Assembly: GCF_005938745.2 (NCBI RefSeq)
Contig: NZ_VCBX02000002.1
Coordinates: 248,001 to 312,000 of the forward strand
Source of the DNA: Rhodococcus sp. KBS0724
GTDB taxonomy: Bacteria; Actinomycetota; Actinomycetes; Mycobacteriales; Mycobacteriaceae
DNA length: 64,000 nucleotides
Direction: 5' to 3'
This document shows positions 19,039 to 27,814 of this stretch, piece by piece. The position numbers and the translations under genes were made by a program. Within the stretch, counting starts at the first letter, position 1, and each line of letters opens with the position of its first letter. The notes below the pieces were generated by a model. The model saw only the letters and a program-made list of their open reading frames with translations. It was not told the origin of the DNA and did not search any database.

Positions 19039-19695
19039 CTACGACGGATGCGGCGGGTGTGCCAGCGAGACTGCCTCAGAGGGTTCGAGGATGCCTTCGA
19101 GGATGATCATCAAGAATCGGTCACGCATCGCCCCGCTAGGGGCTATTCGGCTAGAAGGTGATGCCAATTCGATTGCTCGCGCTACTCCTGAAACCAGAAC
19201 GATCAACTCGCTGGCATTGATGCTTGGCCTCAGAGCCTTCGTGCGTTGAGCCTCCACGAGAAGACCTTCGGCGGCCATGACGATCTTGCTGTATCCCCAT
19301 CTGAGGTTTTCTTCTGGATCGGTCTCTCTGAGGCCTTGGCCCAGTAGTGAAGACAGAAAACTATCCGACTCAATACACAGGTCAATGAACTCTCTCAGCC
19401 ACTGGACTAGTGCATCTAAGGGGCTGAGATTCGAGGCGAGATCCGTGGCACGCTCGGCGAAAGCCGCGGTCTTACCGCGATACATGTCTTCGAATAGATG
19501 CATTCGACTGGGGAAGTGCCGGTAGAGCGTCGCCGGCGCGACTCCTGCTTCTCTCGCAACTTCCTCAAGTGTGACTTCAGGGCCGCGTGAGGAAATCAGG
19601 CTCTCGGCCGCGGTGACGATGCGTTCGATACTGCGGCGAGCGTCTGCGCGCAGTCCCGCGTGTCTTCGCCCACCTCGTGCAGTGTTGTCAGGCAC
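19039..19695 (-). CDS. TetR family transcriptional regulator
   Basis: The 218-residue protein carries a TetR helix-turn-helix at the N-terminus (SIERIVTAAESLIS, then VTLEEVAREAGVAPATLYRH, about residues 20-60) and a helical effector domain. I chose GTG 19695, which has GGGAGA eight bases upstream; the longer frame from GTG 19737 would put an operator-like palindrome inside the gene. It is divergent from the IclR gene at 19814, and the short shared region holds repeated CTACAGT words. It probably represses itself and could take part in control of the catabolic cluster. Confidence 0.87.
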   Translation of the reverse strand: MPDNTARGGRRHAGLRADARRSIERIVTAAESLISSRGPEVTLEEVAREAGVAPATLYRHFPSRMHLFEDMYRGKTAAFAERATDLASNLSPLDALVQWLREFIDLCIESDSFLSSLLGQGLRETDPEENLRWGYSKIVMAAEGLLVEAQRTKALRPSINASELIVLVSGVARAIELASPSSRIAPSGAMRDRFLMIILEGILEPSEAVSLAHPPHPS

Positions 19696-19813
19696 TGATA
19701 TCTCCCAAAAATTTTCGCTAGTTGTGACTACAGTCACCTTAGTCTACAGTAAGTCAGAGCTCACTCTCATTTAGCGGGAGTGGGAGCTAAGCGAAGGGAA
19801 GGAGTGGATCCCG
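19696..19813. promoter_or_regulatory. Divergent TetR / IclR control region with palindrome
   Basis: GTGACT-AC-AGTCAC at 19724-19737 is a perfect palindrome. Its core CTACAGT recurs at about 19743-19749 (GTCTACAGTAAG). This fits a TetR-type operator with two half-related sites between divergent promoters. A polypurine AAGGGAAGGAG lies just before the IclR start. Confidence 0.6.
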
Positions 19814-20605
19814 TTGAACGTAGGACTTGCGGCCGAGCAACCCAACTCGTCGGTCGATAGGACTCTCGCTGTCTTTGATGCATTTACTTCGTCTAATACT
19901 CCTGCAGCACTGCGTATTTCGCAAATATCGGAGCGCTCTGGTATGCCTAAATCGACTGTTCATCGACTGCTGGCCGCGATGGTGGCACACGGCTACGTGA
20001 GGAAGGCTGGAGTGCACTATCGCCTTGCGGAGCGCATCTTCGAGCTCGGGCATCACGCGCAAGTTGGTCAAATCGGTGATTTGCGGGACGTCGCAAACCC
20101 ATACATCGCGGAGCTATTTGCAGCGACACGTCACACGATTCATTTGGCGGTTTTGAGTGGCACAGACGTTCTGTACGTTGAAAAGATGCATGGGCTGGGT
20201 AGCCTAGATATCCCGACTCGAACCGGTGGAAGGCAACCTGCGTATTCGACGGGTGTCGGTAAGGCGCTTCTCGCTTTTGGAAGCCCGGATGCCGTAAGCA
20301 ATGCGTTGAGGTTAAAATTTCACAGATTCACGGCCTATACGGTGGCTAGTGCCCGCGGGATGGAGCAATCAATTTGTCGAATCAGAGACAGTGGGATTGC
20401 AATCGACCGCGAAGAGTCTTTCCTCGGCGTAACGTGTATCGCGGCCCCGGTGATGGATATAGATCTCAAAACTGCCGTGGCAGCTATTTCAATTACCGGG
20501 CCGGCGACTGGAACAACCTTGTTGCGCCATAGATCTCTTTTGTCTAAAACTGCGGATCAGTTATCTCACGCCTTACATGGTGTGCATATAAATAGAATGG
20601 ATTGA
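19814..20605 (+). CDS. IclR family regulator of the catabolic cluster
   Basis: The 263-residue protein has an N-terminal winged helix (LRISQISERSGMPKSTVHRL, about residues 34-54) and a C-terminal IclR effector domain (TRHTIHLAVL, YSTGVGKALLAF, AIDREESFLGVTC). TTG 19814 is the only suitable start in frame and is preceded by GAAGGGAAGGAG. It is read in the same direction as the ring-cleavage and dioxygenase genes that begin 145 bases downstream and is the obvious local regulator. It is paralogous to the IclR at 4427. Whether it activates or represses cannot be seen. Confidence 0.9.
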   Translation: MNVGLAAEQPNSSVDRTLAVFDAFTSSNTPAALRISQISERSGMPKSTVHRLLAAMVAHGYVRKAGVHYRLAERIFELGHHAQVGQIGDLRDVANPYIAELFAATRHTIHLAVLSGTDVLYVEKMHGLGSLDIPTRTGGRQPAYSTGVGKALLAFGSPDAVSNALRLKFHRFTAYTVASARGMEQSICRIRDSGIAIDREESFLGVTCIAAPVMDIDLKTAVAAISITGPATGTTLLRHRSLLSKTADQLSHALHGVHINRMD

Positions 20606-20750
20606 GGGTGACGATATTATTGACCTAAATGGAGCCTTATATCGGTGCGCGTAAATTGGTGAGAAATTGCGAGTGCAATGATATTGCTTCTTGATCGGTT
20701 TGCTGGCTGAATCTAATAAATGCACGATCGTTATATGGGAAGGGTACCTA

Positions 20751-21641
20751 ATGAGTTACATCAGCGCTCTTGGTTATATCGGAATCGGCGCGAAAAGCCT
20801 CGATGATTGGCAAGAATTCTCATCTGAGGTCCTCGGACTCCAAACAGTTCGAGAAAAGGACGCAGACGGAGTTGACACTCTGTTTCTGCGGATGGACCAG
20901 CGACATCACCGGATAGCCGTTCGAGAAGGAGACGACTCCCTCAGCTATGTGGGCTGGGAAGTCGCGACTGAGAAGGACCTTGATTCGCAAGCGGACGCAC
21001 TCAAGCAAGCAGGAGTAACAGTCACAGAAGAACCAGATTTGGCTGTTATTCGGCAAGTGCAACGTCTCATCCGTTGTGAAGATCCAGCTGGTTTCCAGAC
21101 CGAAATCTATTTCGGTCCCGCGACCACACGAGCTAAGTTCATTTCACCGACTGGTGTAAGTTTCGTCACTCGTGGTCCTGATGGTAGGGACTTGGGGCTG
21201 GGGCACATCGTACTTGTGGCTCCGAATATGGATGAATTGATCCAATTCTATATTGATCTGCTCGGATTTCAGGTTAGTGACTACATGACCTTCCCCGGAA
21301 TCAAAATTACCTTCACCCATGTCAACCCACGACATCATTCGCTGGCATTCGGACCCGCTCCCGAAGGGCGCGGTGCGTACCTTGATCACATCATGCTTGA
21401 AGTTAACGATCTTGACGGAGTTGGCCGGGCGCTCGACATGGTTCGTACCCGTGAGCTCTCACTCACTGCCAGTCTGGGGCGCCATACGAATGATGAAATG
21501 CTGTCTTTCTACGTCCAATCTCCTTCCGGAATCGGAATCGAATACGGCACAGCTGGCAAGCTGATAGATGACGCGACATGGACGGTTTCCAACTGGGATT
21601 CATCCGAGTTCTGGGGACATGACCGGAGTAATGCCCATTAA
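20751..21641 (+). CDS. Type I extradiol (catechol) dioxygenase, BphC-like
   Basis: This 296-residue two-domain vicinal-oxygen-chelate enzyme opens a catechol ring next to the hydroxyls using Fe(II). Metal ligands can be placed at H152 (GLGHIVLV), H213 (LDHIMLEV) and E264 (IGIEYG); the active-site histidine lies in RHHSLAF (about 195-196), and GRHTNDEMLSFY supplies the conserved H245 and Y254. Length and motifs match 2,3-dihydroxybiphenyl 1,2-dioxygenases. ATG 20751 follows GGGAAGGG. It heads the pathway genes, with the dioxygenase alpha gene 79 bases downstream. The product would be the substrate of the hydrolase at 25332. Confidence 0.93.
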   Translation: MSYISALGYIGIGAKSLDDWQEFSSEVLGLQTVREKDADGVDTLFLRMDQRHHRIAVREGDDSLSYVGWEVATEKDLDSQADALKQAGVTVTEEPDLAVIRQVQRLIRCEDPAGFQTEIYFGPATTRAKFISPTGVSFVTRGPDGRDLGLGHIVLVAPNMDELIQFYIDLLGFQVSDYMTFPGIKITFTHVNPRHHSLAFGPAPEGRGAYLDHIMLEVNDLDGVGRALDMVRTRELSLTASLGRHTNDEMLSFYVQSPSGIGIEYGTAGKLIDDATWTVSNWDSSEFWGHDRSNAH

Positions 21642-21720
21642 CGGGTAAGTCTTAACCTTGCATCCGTGTATCTCTCATCCCGAGAAAAATATGCCTTTTG
21701 AGCGATAAGTGAGGAGAATT

Positions 21721-23079
21721 ATGAGCGCAGCAAACAGCCTTGTAGATCAGCTCGATGATCTGGTCTCTCTCGAAAGAGGCGAGATTGACCGTCGAATATT
21801 CAGTGATGAAGAGATATTTGACCTTGAGATGAAGTATATCTTCGGTCGAGCCTGGCTCTTTCTATGCCATGAGACCCAGATTCCCAAGCGCGGAGACTTC
21901 TTCGAAGCCCCCATGGGACGCGACAACGTCCTTGTCGTCCGACAAAAAGACGGAAGCATTAGGGCGTTTCTTAACACATGCTCACACCGCGGGAATGCAG
22001 TATGCCGCGCGGAAGAAGGCAATGTCAAAAACTTCATGTGCACCTACCACGGCTGGACGTTCGGCCTGGATGGCGAGTTGGTTGGTGTACCTGGCAAATC
22101 GATTTTCTACAAAGACAAGCTGGACCTCTCCAAGCACCCCCTGCGGAAGGTTGCTCAACTTGAAACCTACAGGGGCTTCGTCTTCGCGACATTCGACGAA
22201 ACCGCTCCCTCCTTGGAAGATTTCCTCGGGCCGACCGGACGATTGAGTCTTGACCTTCTCGCAGAGCGCGGGGATATGGAAGTCATCCCCGGAATCCAAA
22301 AGTTCGTCGTCAATACGAACTGGAAGTTCACCGTCGACAATGTCTTCGACTACTATCACCCACAGATCACGCACATGTCGGCGTTCGCTGTTGGCGCTAT
22401 TCCCTCACCGCCAGACGAGTTTGTTGAGGGCGGTGCCCTCACCGATGAAGGAAATCGACTCGAAGTCCCTTTCCTGCCAACCGATCTGCACAATATTGTG
22501 ATGATCAGCGAGTATGGACATGCGATCTCGGGCCCGGAGCAAGCTGTGTTGGAGAAAGATTACGGTAGCCAGGAACCATTTGCATGGCGCTACACGCCAG
22601 GGACACAGGAGAAACTCGGCCGGTACGGCAGCCGAGTTGCCGGCCATCCGCACATCTTTCCCACTACCTGGCTGACAGCTGGTGGTCAGCTGAGTTTGCG
22701 AATACCGCGCAGCCCTGGTGTTACTGAGATCTGGTGGTACTCCTTCCGCGATCGAAATGCCTCAGGCGAGCAACAAGCAGCAGAACTAAGCGGTCATATT
22801 CACTACTTCGGCCCGGCCGGTCTACTTGAGCAGGAAGACGGAGAAAACTGGGCACAGAGCACTCTCCAAACTCGTGGGGGTGTAAGTCGTGAAGTACCTC
22901 AGTTGCTCAAAATGGGCCTACAAACCTCGAAGATCATCAAAGAGGACGGCCTTGCCGTGATCGAGGCCCCGATCAATGAGCATGCACAGCTCTGGACGTA
23001 CCACTCATGGCGAGAATGGCTGCGGAACCCTACCTGGGAAGAGCTCCGAGCGCGCACCACGCCAGGCGACTATATCTGA
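21721..23079 (+). CDS. Ring-hydroxylating dioxygenase, alpha (Rieske) subunit
   Basis: The 452-residue catalytic subunit inserts both atoms of O2 into an aromatic ring to give a cis-dihydrodiol. The Rieske [2Fe-2S] motif is C87-x-H89 (NTCSHRGN) and C107-x2-H110 (CTYHGW). The mononuclear iron ligands are probably H213 and H218 (FDYYHPQITH) and D373 (EQEDGENW), with bridging D210. ATG 21721 has GAGGAGAA five bases upstream. The beta subunit gene follows after 16 bases, then ferredoxin and reductase genes, so the whole three-protein (four-polypeptide) enzyme is encoded. Substrate is likely a monocyclic or biphenyl-like aromatic; the pocket cannot be read without alignment. Confidence 0.95.
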   Translation: MSAANSLVDQLDDLVSLERGEIDRRIFSDEEIFDLEMKYIFGRAWLFLCHETQIPKRGDFFEAPMGRDNVLVVRQKDGSIRAFLNTCSHRGNAVCRAEEGNVKNFMCTYHGWTFGLDGELVGVPGKSIFYKDKLDLSKHPLRKVAQLETYRGFVFATFDETAPSLEDFLGPTGRLSLDLLAERGDMEVIPGIQKFVVNTNWKFTVDNVFDYYHPQITHMSAFAVGAIPSPPDEFVEGGALTDEGNRLEVPFLPTDLHNIVMISEYGHAISGPEQAVLEKDYGSQEPFAWRYTPGTQEKLGRYGSRVAGHPHIFPTTWLTAGGQLSLRIPRSPGVTEIWWYSFRDRNASGEQQAAELSGHIHYFGPAGLLEQEDGENWAQSTLQTRGGVSREVPQLLKMGLQTSKIIKEDGLAVIEAPINEHAQLWTYHSWREWLRNPTWEELRARTTPGDYI

Positions 23080-23095
23080 CGAGGAAGGAACCAAA

Positions 23096-23641
23096 GTGAC
23101 ACTTGAAACGACCCCCGTTGATCCGGATGTTGAAGTCCGTGATGTGTTGAGGCAGTACGAAATCGAGCAATTTTACTACAAGGAGGCAGCTCTTCTCGAC
23201 GGCCATCGTTACGACGAATGGATCAAACTCTTCGCTGATGACGTGCACTACTTCATGCCAATACGAAGGACCATGACCCGACGTCAAATTGGTCGTGAGT
23301 TCACCCAGCCGGGCGAGATGGCGTACTTCGACGAGAACAAGCAGCAGCTGCAAACGCGAGTGGATAAATTGTCAACCGGAACAGCATGGGCAGAGGATCC
23401 ACCATCCCGAACACGGCATCTCATCACGAATATCCGGGTCGAAGATGCGGGTGGATTTGAACTGCTGGCACACAGTAACTTTCACCTATATCGAACTCGG
23501 CTCAAATCCGAGATCGATGAATGGGTAGGACGGCGCGAGGACGTTTTGCGGCGTGTCGACGGACAACTCAAGATCGCTAAGCGCTTCGTCTATCTCGATC
23601 AGACGATCCTTCAGTCCGCGAACCTGAGTAATTTCTTCTAA
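23096..23641 (+). CDS. Ring-hydroxylating dioxygenase, beta subunit
   Basis: This 181-residue protein is the small structural subunit that forms an alpha3-beta3 hexamer with the subunit encoded just upstream. Typical landmarks are EIEQFYYKEAALLD, DEWIKLFADDVHYFMPIRR and the C-terminal KRFVYLDQTILQSANLSNFF. GTG 23096 is preceded by GAGGAAGGA. A decayed relative of this gene lies at 3880-4355 and shares the same C-terminal block. Spacing to the ferredoxin gene is 27 bases. Confidence 0.94.
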   Translation: MTLETTPVDPDVEVRDVLRQYEIEQFYYKEAALLDGHRYDEWIKLFADDVHYFMPIRRTMTRRQIGREFTQPGEMAYFDENKQQLQTRVDKLSTGTAWAEDPPSRTRHLITNIRVEDAGGFELLAHSNFHLYRTRLKSEIDEWVGRREDVLRRVDGQLKIAKRFVYLDQTILQSANLSNFF

Positions 23642-23668
23642 CCAGATCCGAACGAAAGATGAATTGCA

Positions 23669-24004
23669 ATGCATTGGATCCGTGCGTGTTCTGTTGATGA
23701 TTTGGATGACGGTGACGCGCTTCAGCTTCCGACGGTACCTCCGATTGCCGTCTTCAATGTCGACGGCGAATATTTCGCCGTCGACGACACCTGTACTCAT
23801 GGTCAGTCATCGCTTGCGGACGGGTATGTCGACGGCCATCAAGTGGAATGTGCCTGGCATTTCGCTAAGTTCGATATCAGGTCGGGGGCTGCGCTAACCC
23901 CGCCTGCATCGTTTCCCTTGTGTACCTACGAGGTGCGAATTGACGGTCCGGACGTAATGGTGGCTGTTCGCGATCGGACAGAGAAAAGCAGTGGTGCGGC
24001 GTGA
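23669..24004 (+). CDS. Rieske-type ferredoxin of the dioxygenase
   Basis: The 111-residue protein carries electrons from the reductase to the dioxygenase. The Rieske ligands are visible in CTHGQSSL and CAWHFAKFD. Length is typical of biphenyl/naphthalene-type ferredoxins. Its TGA overlaps the GTG of the reductase gene (GTGA), which points to coupled translation. Confidence 0.94.
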   Translation: MHWIRACSVDDLDDGDALQLPTVPPIAVFNVDGEYFAVDDTCTHGQSSLADGYVDGHQVECAWHFAKFDIRSGAALTPPASFPLCTYEVRIDGPDVMVAVRDRTEKSSGAA

Positions 24005-25263
24005 GCGCGCGTGATGCGAGCTGTGTCATCGTCGGAGGCAGTGCCGCTGGCATTGCTACCGCCGTAGAAGCGCGTCGAGGAGGGTATTCTGGTCGGCTAG
24101 TAGTCGTCGATAGCGATCCTCACATGCCATACGAGCGTCCTCCGTTGTCGAAGGCGTTGTTTGGTTCTGCCGATGACCCTTTGGTTCCGCTCCATGCTCC
24201 CGAGATGTACGCAGAACTCGGCATTAGCCTCCGTCTCGGAGAATTTGCAGTGGAAATTGATGCGTCGAAACGCACGGTTCAGCTTGAAAGAGGGGAAGTA
24301 CTTCCCGCAGACCGCCTTGTGCTTGCAACCGGACTAGGTGCAAGGCGTCTCAATGTCCCGGGTGCGACAGCATCGAATGTTTTGACGCTTCGGAATGCGG
24401 CGGACGCGCGGGCACTCGGCGAGCACTTGCAGGCGAGGGGACCGCTCGTCATAGTTGGTGCAGGGTTCATTGGCCTTGAGCTCGCTGCGGTGGCGCGAGA
24501 GCACGGAATCGATGTAACTGTAGTCGAATCTGCAGATCATCCTTTGGTGAATTCGGTTGGGCCAGTGATTGCCAAGTTCCTACTTGATATGCACCGCGAA
24601 CGCGGTGTTCAGTTTGTCCTTGGCACGACAGTCTCGCATATGACAGGCACGCAGGGTGTCATCCAGCGGATTTGGTTGGAGAATGGACGAGCGTTGGATG
24701 CGGCAACTGTTGTAGTAGGAGTGGGGGCTGAGCCCAGTCTGGAATTGGCGAGAAGCGCGGGGATCGACACAATCGCCAGCGGTATCCCAGTAGGTCCGTT
24801 AGGTGAAACCAATCTTCCCTGGATCTTCGCAGCCGGGGACGTCGCAGTGCGGGATCATCCTGACCTGTTGGTTCCGGGAAGAATTGAGCATTGGGACTCG
24901 TCAGTGCGCCACGGAAGCGCGATTGGCTCGACAATCGCTGGGCATCCCACCACTGTCACCGAACCGATCTACGCGTGGTCAGACCAGTACGGGTCGACTC
25001 TTCAACTCGTAGGGAGAGCTCACCCGAAAGACACATTTATTCTGCGTGATGGAGCGAGCACCGATCAGTTCCTGGGGTTCTGGGTCAGGGATGGTCGCAT
25101 TGGCGCTGCTGTTGGTCTGAGGTCGGCGCGCGAAATTGCAGCAGTCAAGCGAATGATCACGCAAAAGGTGACAGTGCCTGTGAAGGAATTGTGTGATCGA
25201 ACTGGAGATCTACGCCGCGTTCTTAAGAACAATCGAGAATCCAGTGTTGTACCAATGTCTTAA
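24001..25263 (+). CDS. Ferredoxin reductase (FAD/NADH) of the dioxygenase
   Basis: The 420-residue flavoprotein transfers electrons from NADH to the ferredoxin. The FAD-binding motif is VIVGGSAAGIATA at the N-terminus, the NAD-binding motif is VIVGAGFIGLELAA at about residues 150-163, and IFAAGDVA near 280 is the second FAD site. Length matches BphA4-type reductases. GTG 24001 overlaps the ferredoxin stop by four bases. The hydrolase gene follows after 68 bases. Confidence 0.94.
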   Translation: MSARDASCVIVGGSAAGIATAVEARRGGYSGRLVVVDSDPHMPYERPPLSKALFGSADDPLVPLHAPEMYAELGISLRLGEFAVEIDASKRTVQLERGEVLPADRLVLATGLGARRLNVPGATASNVLTLRNAADARALGEHLQARGPLVIVGAGFIGLELAAVAREHGIDVTVVESADHPLVNSVGPVIAKFLLDMHRERGVQFVLGTTVSHMTGTQGVIQRIWLENGRALDAATVVVGVGAEPSLELARSAGIDTIASGIPVGPLGETNLPWIFAAGDVAVRDHPDLLVPGRIEHWDSSVRHGSAIGSTIAGHPTTVTEPIYAWSDQYGSTLQLVGRAHPKDTFILRDGASTDQFLGFWVRDGRIGAAVGLRSAREIAAVKRMITQKVTVPVKELCDRTGDLRRVLKNNRESSVVPMS

Positions 25264-25331
25264 CTAATTATTGAGCTATCGACGCCAAAACCTATTTGGT
25301 GGCCGAACTCGAATTTTTAAGGAGAGAGCAC

Positions 25332-26180
25332 GTGAGCGAGACAATTACCTATGATTCAACATACCGCATTGTTGATACCGCTGACTATCAGATTCAGGTA
25401 AACGAGGCCGGTGAAGGTCATCCGATCTTTATGATCCATGGCACAGGACCCGGAGCCACGGGATGGTCGAATTTCGAAGCCAATATCCCCGATCTTTCAA
25501 ATTCTTTTCGTTGCATCGCGGTGACGATGCCTGGATGGGGTGATTCAAGCCCACAGTCGGTTCGGACTGGACGTGATCAAGGTCGAGCGATGCTTCAACT
25601 CATGGATGCTATGGGTATCGATAGAGCAGCATTCGTAGGAAACTCTATGGGAGGAGGGATCGGCATGGTGATGGCAGCTGAGCATCCCAGCCGCGTTTCC
25701 CATCTGATCACAATGGGTGCGGGTATCTACGGGGTCAATGTCATGACCCCGGCGGCCCTATCCGAGGGGCTCAGGTCAATTTTCGAAACCTATAAAGATC
25801 CGTCACCGGAAAACTTTCAACACCTTGTCGAGATTATGTGCTTTGACCCTTCTTATGCCACCCCTGAGCTCGCTAAAAAGAGATCGGAGGCGGCACTTCG
25901 CAATCCAGAGCACCTCACTAACTGGCTCGACGTGATGAATTCTGGTGGAGGCGCAACCGGATTTCTCGAGGCTGCGGCGAAGATGTCCGTATCGAAGATT
26001 CCGACATTAGTCATTCACGGACGCGACGATCGCACAGTTCATTTCGAGGGGAGCATGCGAGCGAATGCAACGATCCCGAACTCCAGGCTCGTCTTACTTA
26101 ATCGTTGCGGCCATTGGGCTCAACTCGAGCACGCGAGTGAATTCAACGGGCTCGTATCGAATTTCTTGAAGACGCACTGA
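25332..26180 (+). CDS. Meta-cleavage-product hydrolase, BphD-like
   Basis: The 282-residue alpha/beta hydrolase cleaves the C-C bond of a 2-hydroxy-6-oxo-dienoate made by the extradiol dioxygenase. HGTGPGATGWSNFEAN near residue 40 is the oxyanion-hole region characteristic of these enzymes; the nucleophile serine is in GNSMGGG (about 111), the acid in HGRDDRTV and the histidine in RCGHWAQLEH. GTG 25332 is preceded by AAGGAGAGA. Its TGA overlaps the ATG assigned to the next gene by one base. Confidence 0.93.
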   Translation: MSETITYDSTYRIVDTADYQIQVNEAGEGHPIFMIHGTGPGATGWSNFEANIPDLSNSFRCIAVTMPGWGDSSPQSVRTGRDQGRAMLQLMDAMGIDRAAFVGNSMGGGIGMVMAAEHPSRVSHLITMGAGIYGVNVMTPAALSEGLRSIFETYKDPSPENFQHLVEIMCFDPSYATPELAKKRSEAALRNPEHLTNWLDVMNSGGGATGFLEAAAKMSVSKIPTLVIHGRDDRTVHFEGSMRANATIPNSRLVLLNRCGHWAQLEHASEFNGLVSNFLKTH

Positions 26181-27043
26181 TGTTGAACGCAAGTAATCGA
26201 TCAATCTCTTCCCAAGGTCTTTCGAACGTGACTGCAAGACTTGATGGGTTGTCGATTCTCGTCACCGGCGGGGGGTCTGGACTGGGTCGATCTCTAGTAA
26301 CGCGATTCATTCAGGAGGGCGCACAAGTGACTGTCCTCGATCGAGCACCTGAAAGACTCGCGGACATTTATGCATCTCATAGTGAATCTCTCCGAATCAT
26401 CGCCGGTGATGTTACATCTGCATCCGACAACGTTCGTGCGGTGGAATCGGCCGTGAGTGCATTCGGTGGAATTGATGTATTTGTCGGAAACGCTGGAATA
26501 TGGGACTTTAACAGATCGATTCTCGATATGTCTGTGCATCAACTTGAAGATGGATACAAGGAGTTGTTTGATGTTAATGTGAAAGGGTACTTGCTCGGCG
26601 CACGAGCAGCAGCTGAGCACCTTGTCGACCGAAATGGATCGATGATATTCACCTTATCGAACGCTGCTTTCTATCCTCGTGGAGGAGGCGTCCTCTACAC
26701 CGCGTCGAAACATGCCGGAGTTGGAATAGTAAATCAGCTAGCTTATGAGCTCGCACCGGAGATTCGGGTAAATGCTGTGGCTCCTGGTGGGATGGCTACA
26801 GGCCTTAGTGGACCGCAGGCGATGGGAATGTCAAACCAGTCGATAACAGATGTACTCCCACCCTCGGATCAGATGAAGGAATACTCGGCATTAAATTTGG
26901 CGCCGAAGCCAGACGACTACGTGGACACCTACGTTCTTCTTGCTTCTCCAAATGAGTCATCAACTATCACAGGTGCAGTATTCGACATCAGTGCCGTCGG
27001 AATACCTAAGCGCCCTGTTTCGTCAGCCCCGCAAAAGTCATGA
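26180..27043 (+). CDS. cis-Dihydrodiol dehydrogenase (SDR), BphB-like
   Basis: This 287-residue short-chain dehydrogenase oxidises the cis-dihydrodiol to a catechol with NAD+. The cofactor motif is LVTGGGSGLGRSL, then GNAGIWDF, the catalytic serine in SNAAFYPRGGG, and YTASKHAGVG with tyrosine and lysine; APEIRVNAVAPGGM follows. These are close to biphenyl dihydrodiol dehydrogenases. ATG 26180 overlaps the hydrolase stop, but GTG 26228 (starting VTARLDG) would give the more usual N-terminus, so the first 16 residues are uncertain. Confidence 0.92.
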   Translation: MLNASNRSISSQGLSNVTARLDGLSILVTGGGSGLGRSLVTRFIQEGAQVTVLDRAPERLADIYASHSESLRIIAGDVTSASDNVRAVESAVSAFGGIDVFVGNAGIWDFNRSILDMSVHQLEDGYKELFDVNVKGYLLGARAAAEHLVDRNGSMIFTLSNAAFYPRGGGVLYTASKHAGVGIVNQLAYELAPEIRVNAVAPGGMATGLSGPQAMGMSNQSITDVLPPSDQMKEYSALNLAPKPDDYVDTYVLLASPNESSTITGAVFDISAVGIPKRPVSSAPQKS

Positions 27044-27207
27044 CGAATGAAAGCTTCATACTTCGGCTTCTGGGCTTTGGTGGCGAACTGAAACGTTCTC
27101 GTAATTAGATCAGGCCGCTGCCAGTCGGAAGACCCGTGATCTCCTCTATCTTTCACCCTAGAAGTCTCTTATCTTGCGACTATATCAAGGTCGGTGCTAT
27201 CAATGCT

Positions 27208-27618
27208 ATGAACACTCCTTCGGAAGATACTTCGAAATTGTTCCTTGTGGAAAGAAGTAAATCTGCTATATTTGAAGTTTTTGAAGAACGAAGGGAAGCG
27301 GAAGAATTTTCTATTCGATTATCGGATTCCAGAATTCATGAAATATTTTTACGAAAGAATCTAGGGTCGCGCTGGGTGATATACGAGCGACGTGTCCGTA
27401 TATCTAATGGTTTTATAGTGAGAGACTTGTGGCATGATGAAGTCGGCTATCAAATAGGTGTGGAGGAATTGAAGAGCGAAGTTGATCTTGAGTCGTACGA
27501 GTCGAATAATGGGGACTGGAACATAGTCGGTATTGGGCATGATCCCGATGAAGTTCGACGCGTGGTCGACACCGCTGTTGAAAGCTACGGTGACCGGTGG
27601 ACAATTTTAAATAACTAG
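27208..27618 (+). CDS. Unrecognised protein within the catabolic cluster
   Basis: About 136 residues from ATG 27208 (an upstream GTG at 27136 would add 24). The protein is charged, without signal peptide or membrane segment, and has a plausible soluble composition: LFLVERSKSAIFEVFEER, SRWVIYERRVRISNGFIV, DEVRRVVDTAVESYGDRW. I do not recognise the family. It lies between the dihydrodiol dehydrogenase and the MFS gene, and its DNA is AT-rich like that of the transporter. It could be an accessory of the pathway, but there is no direct evidence. Confidence 0.6.
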   Translation: MNTPSEDTSKLFLVERSKSAIFEVFEERREAEEFSIRLSDSRIHEIFLRKNLGSRWVIYERRVRISNGFIVRDLWHDEVGYQIGVEELKSEVDLESYESNNGDWNIVGIGHDPDEVRRVVDTAVESYGDRWTILNN

Positions 27619-27814
27619 GCGTACCGGACCCCGCTAATCTAGCGTTAGTTTCCGTAGGTTTTTTGACTGATTTATTGATGTAGCGATAAGTTATCAATAG
27701 ATTTAGAATGGCTAAAAATTATCCGCAAGGTCGACTTCTGCTTTGTAAGGAATTGGAACCATTTGATTTTCGATCGTGTTGTTCGGATGCTCCAAAGAAG
27801 GAAAGAGTGAACCG

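Noticed and set aside
20691..20750. Upstream extension of the extradiol dioxygenase
   Set aside because: ATG 20751 has a good ribosome-binding site and begins at the normal N-terminus of the family; the upstream 20 codons look like leader DNA.
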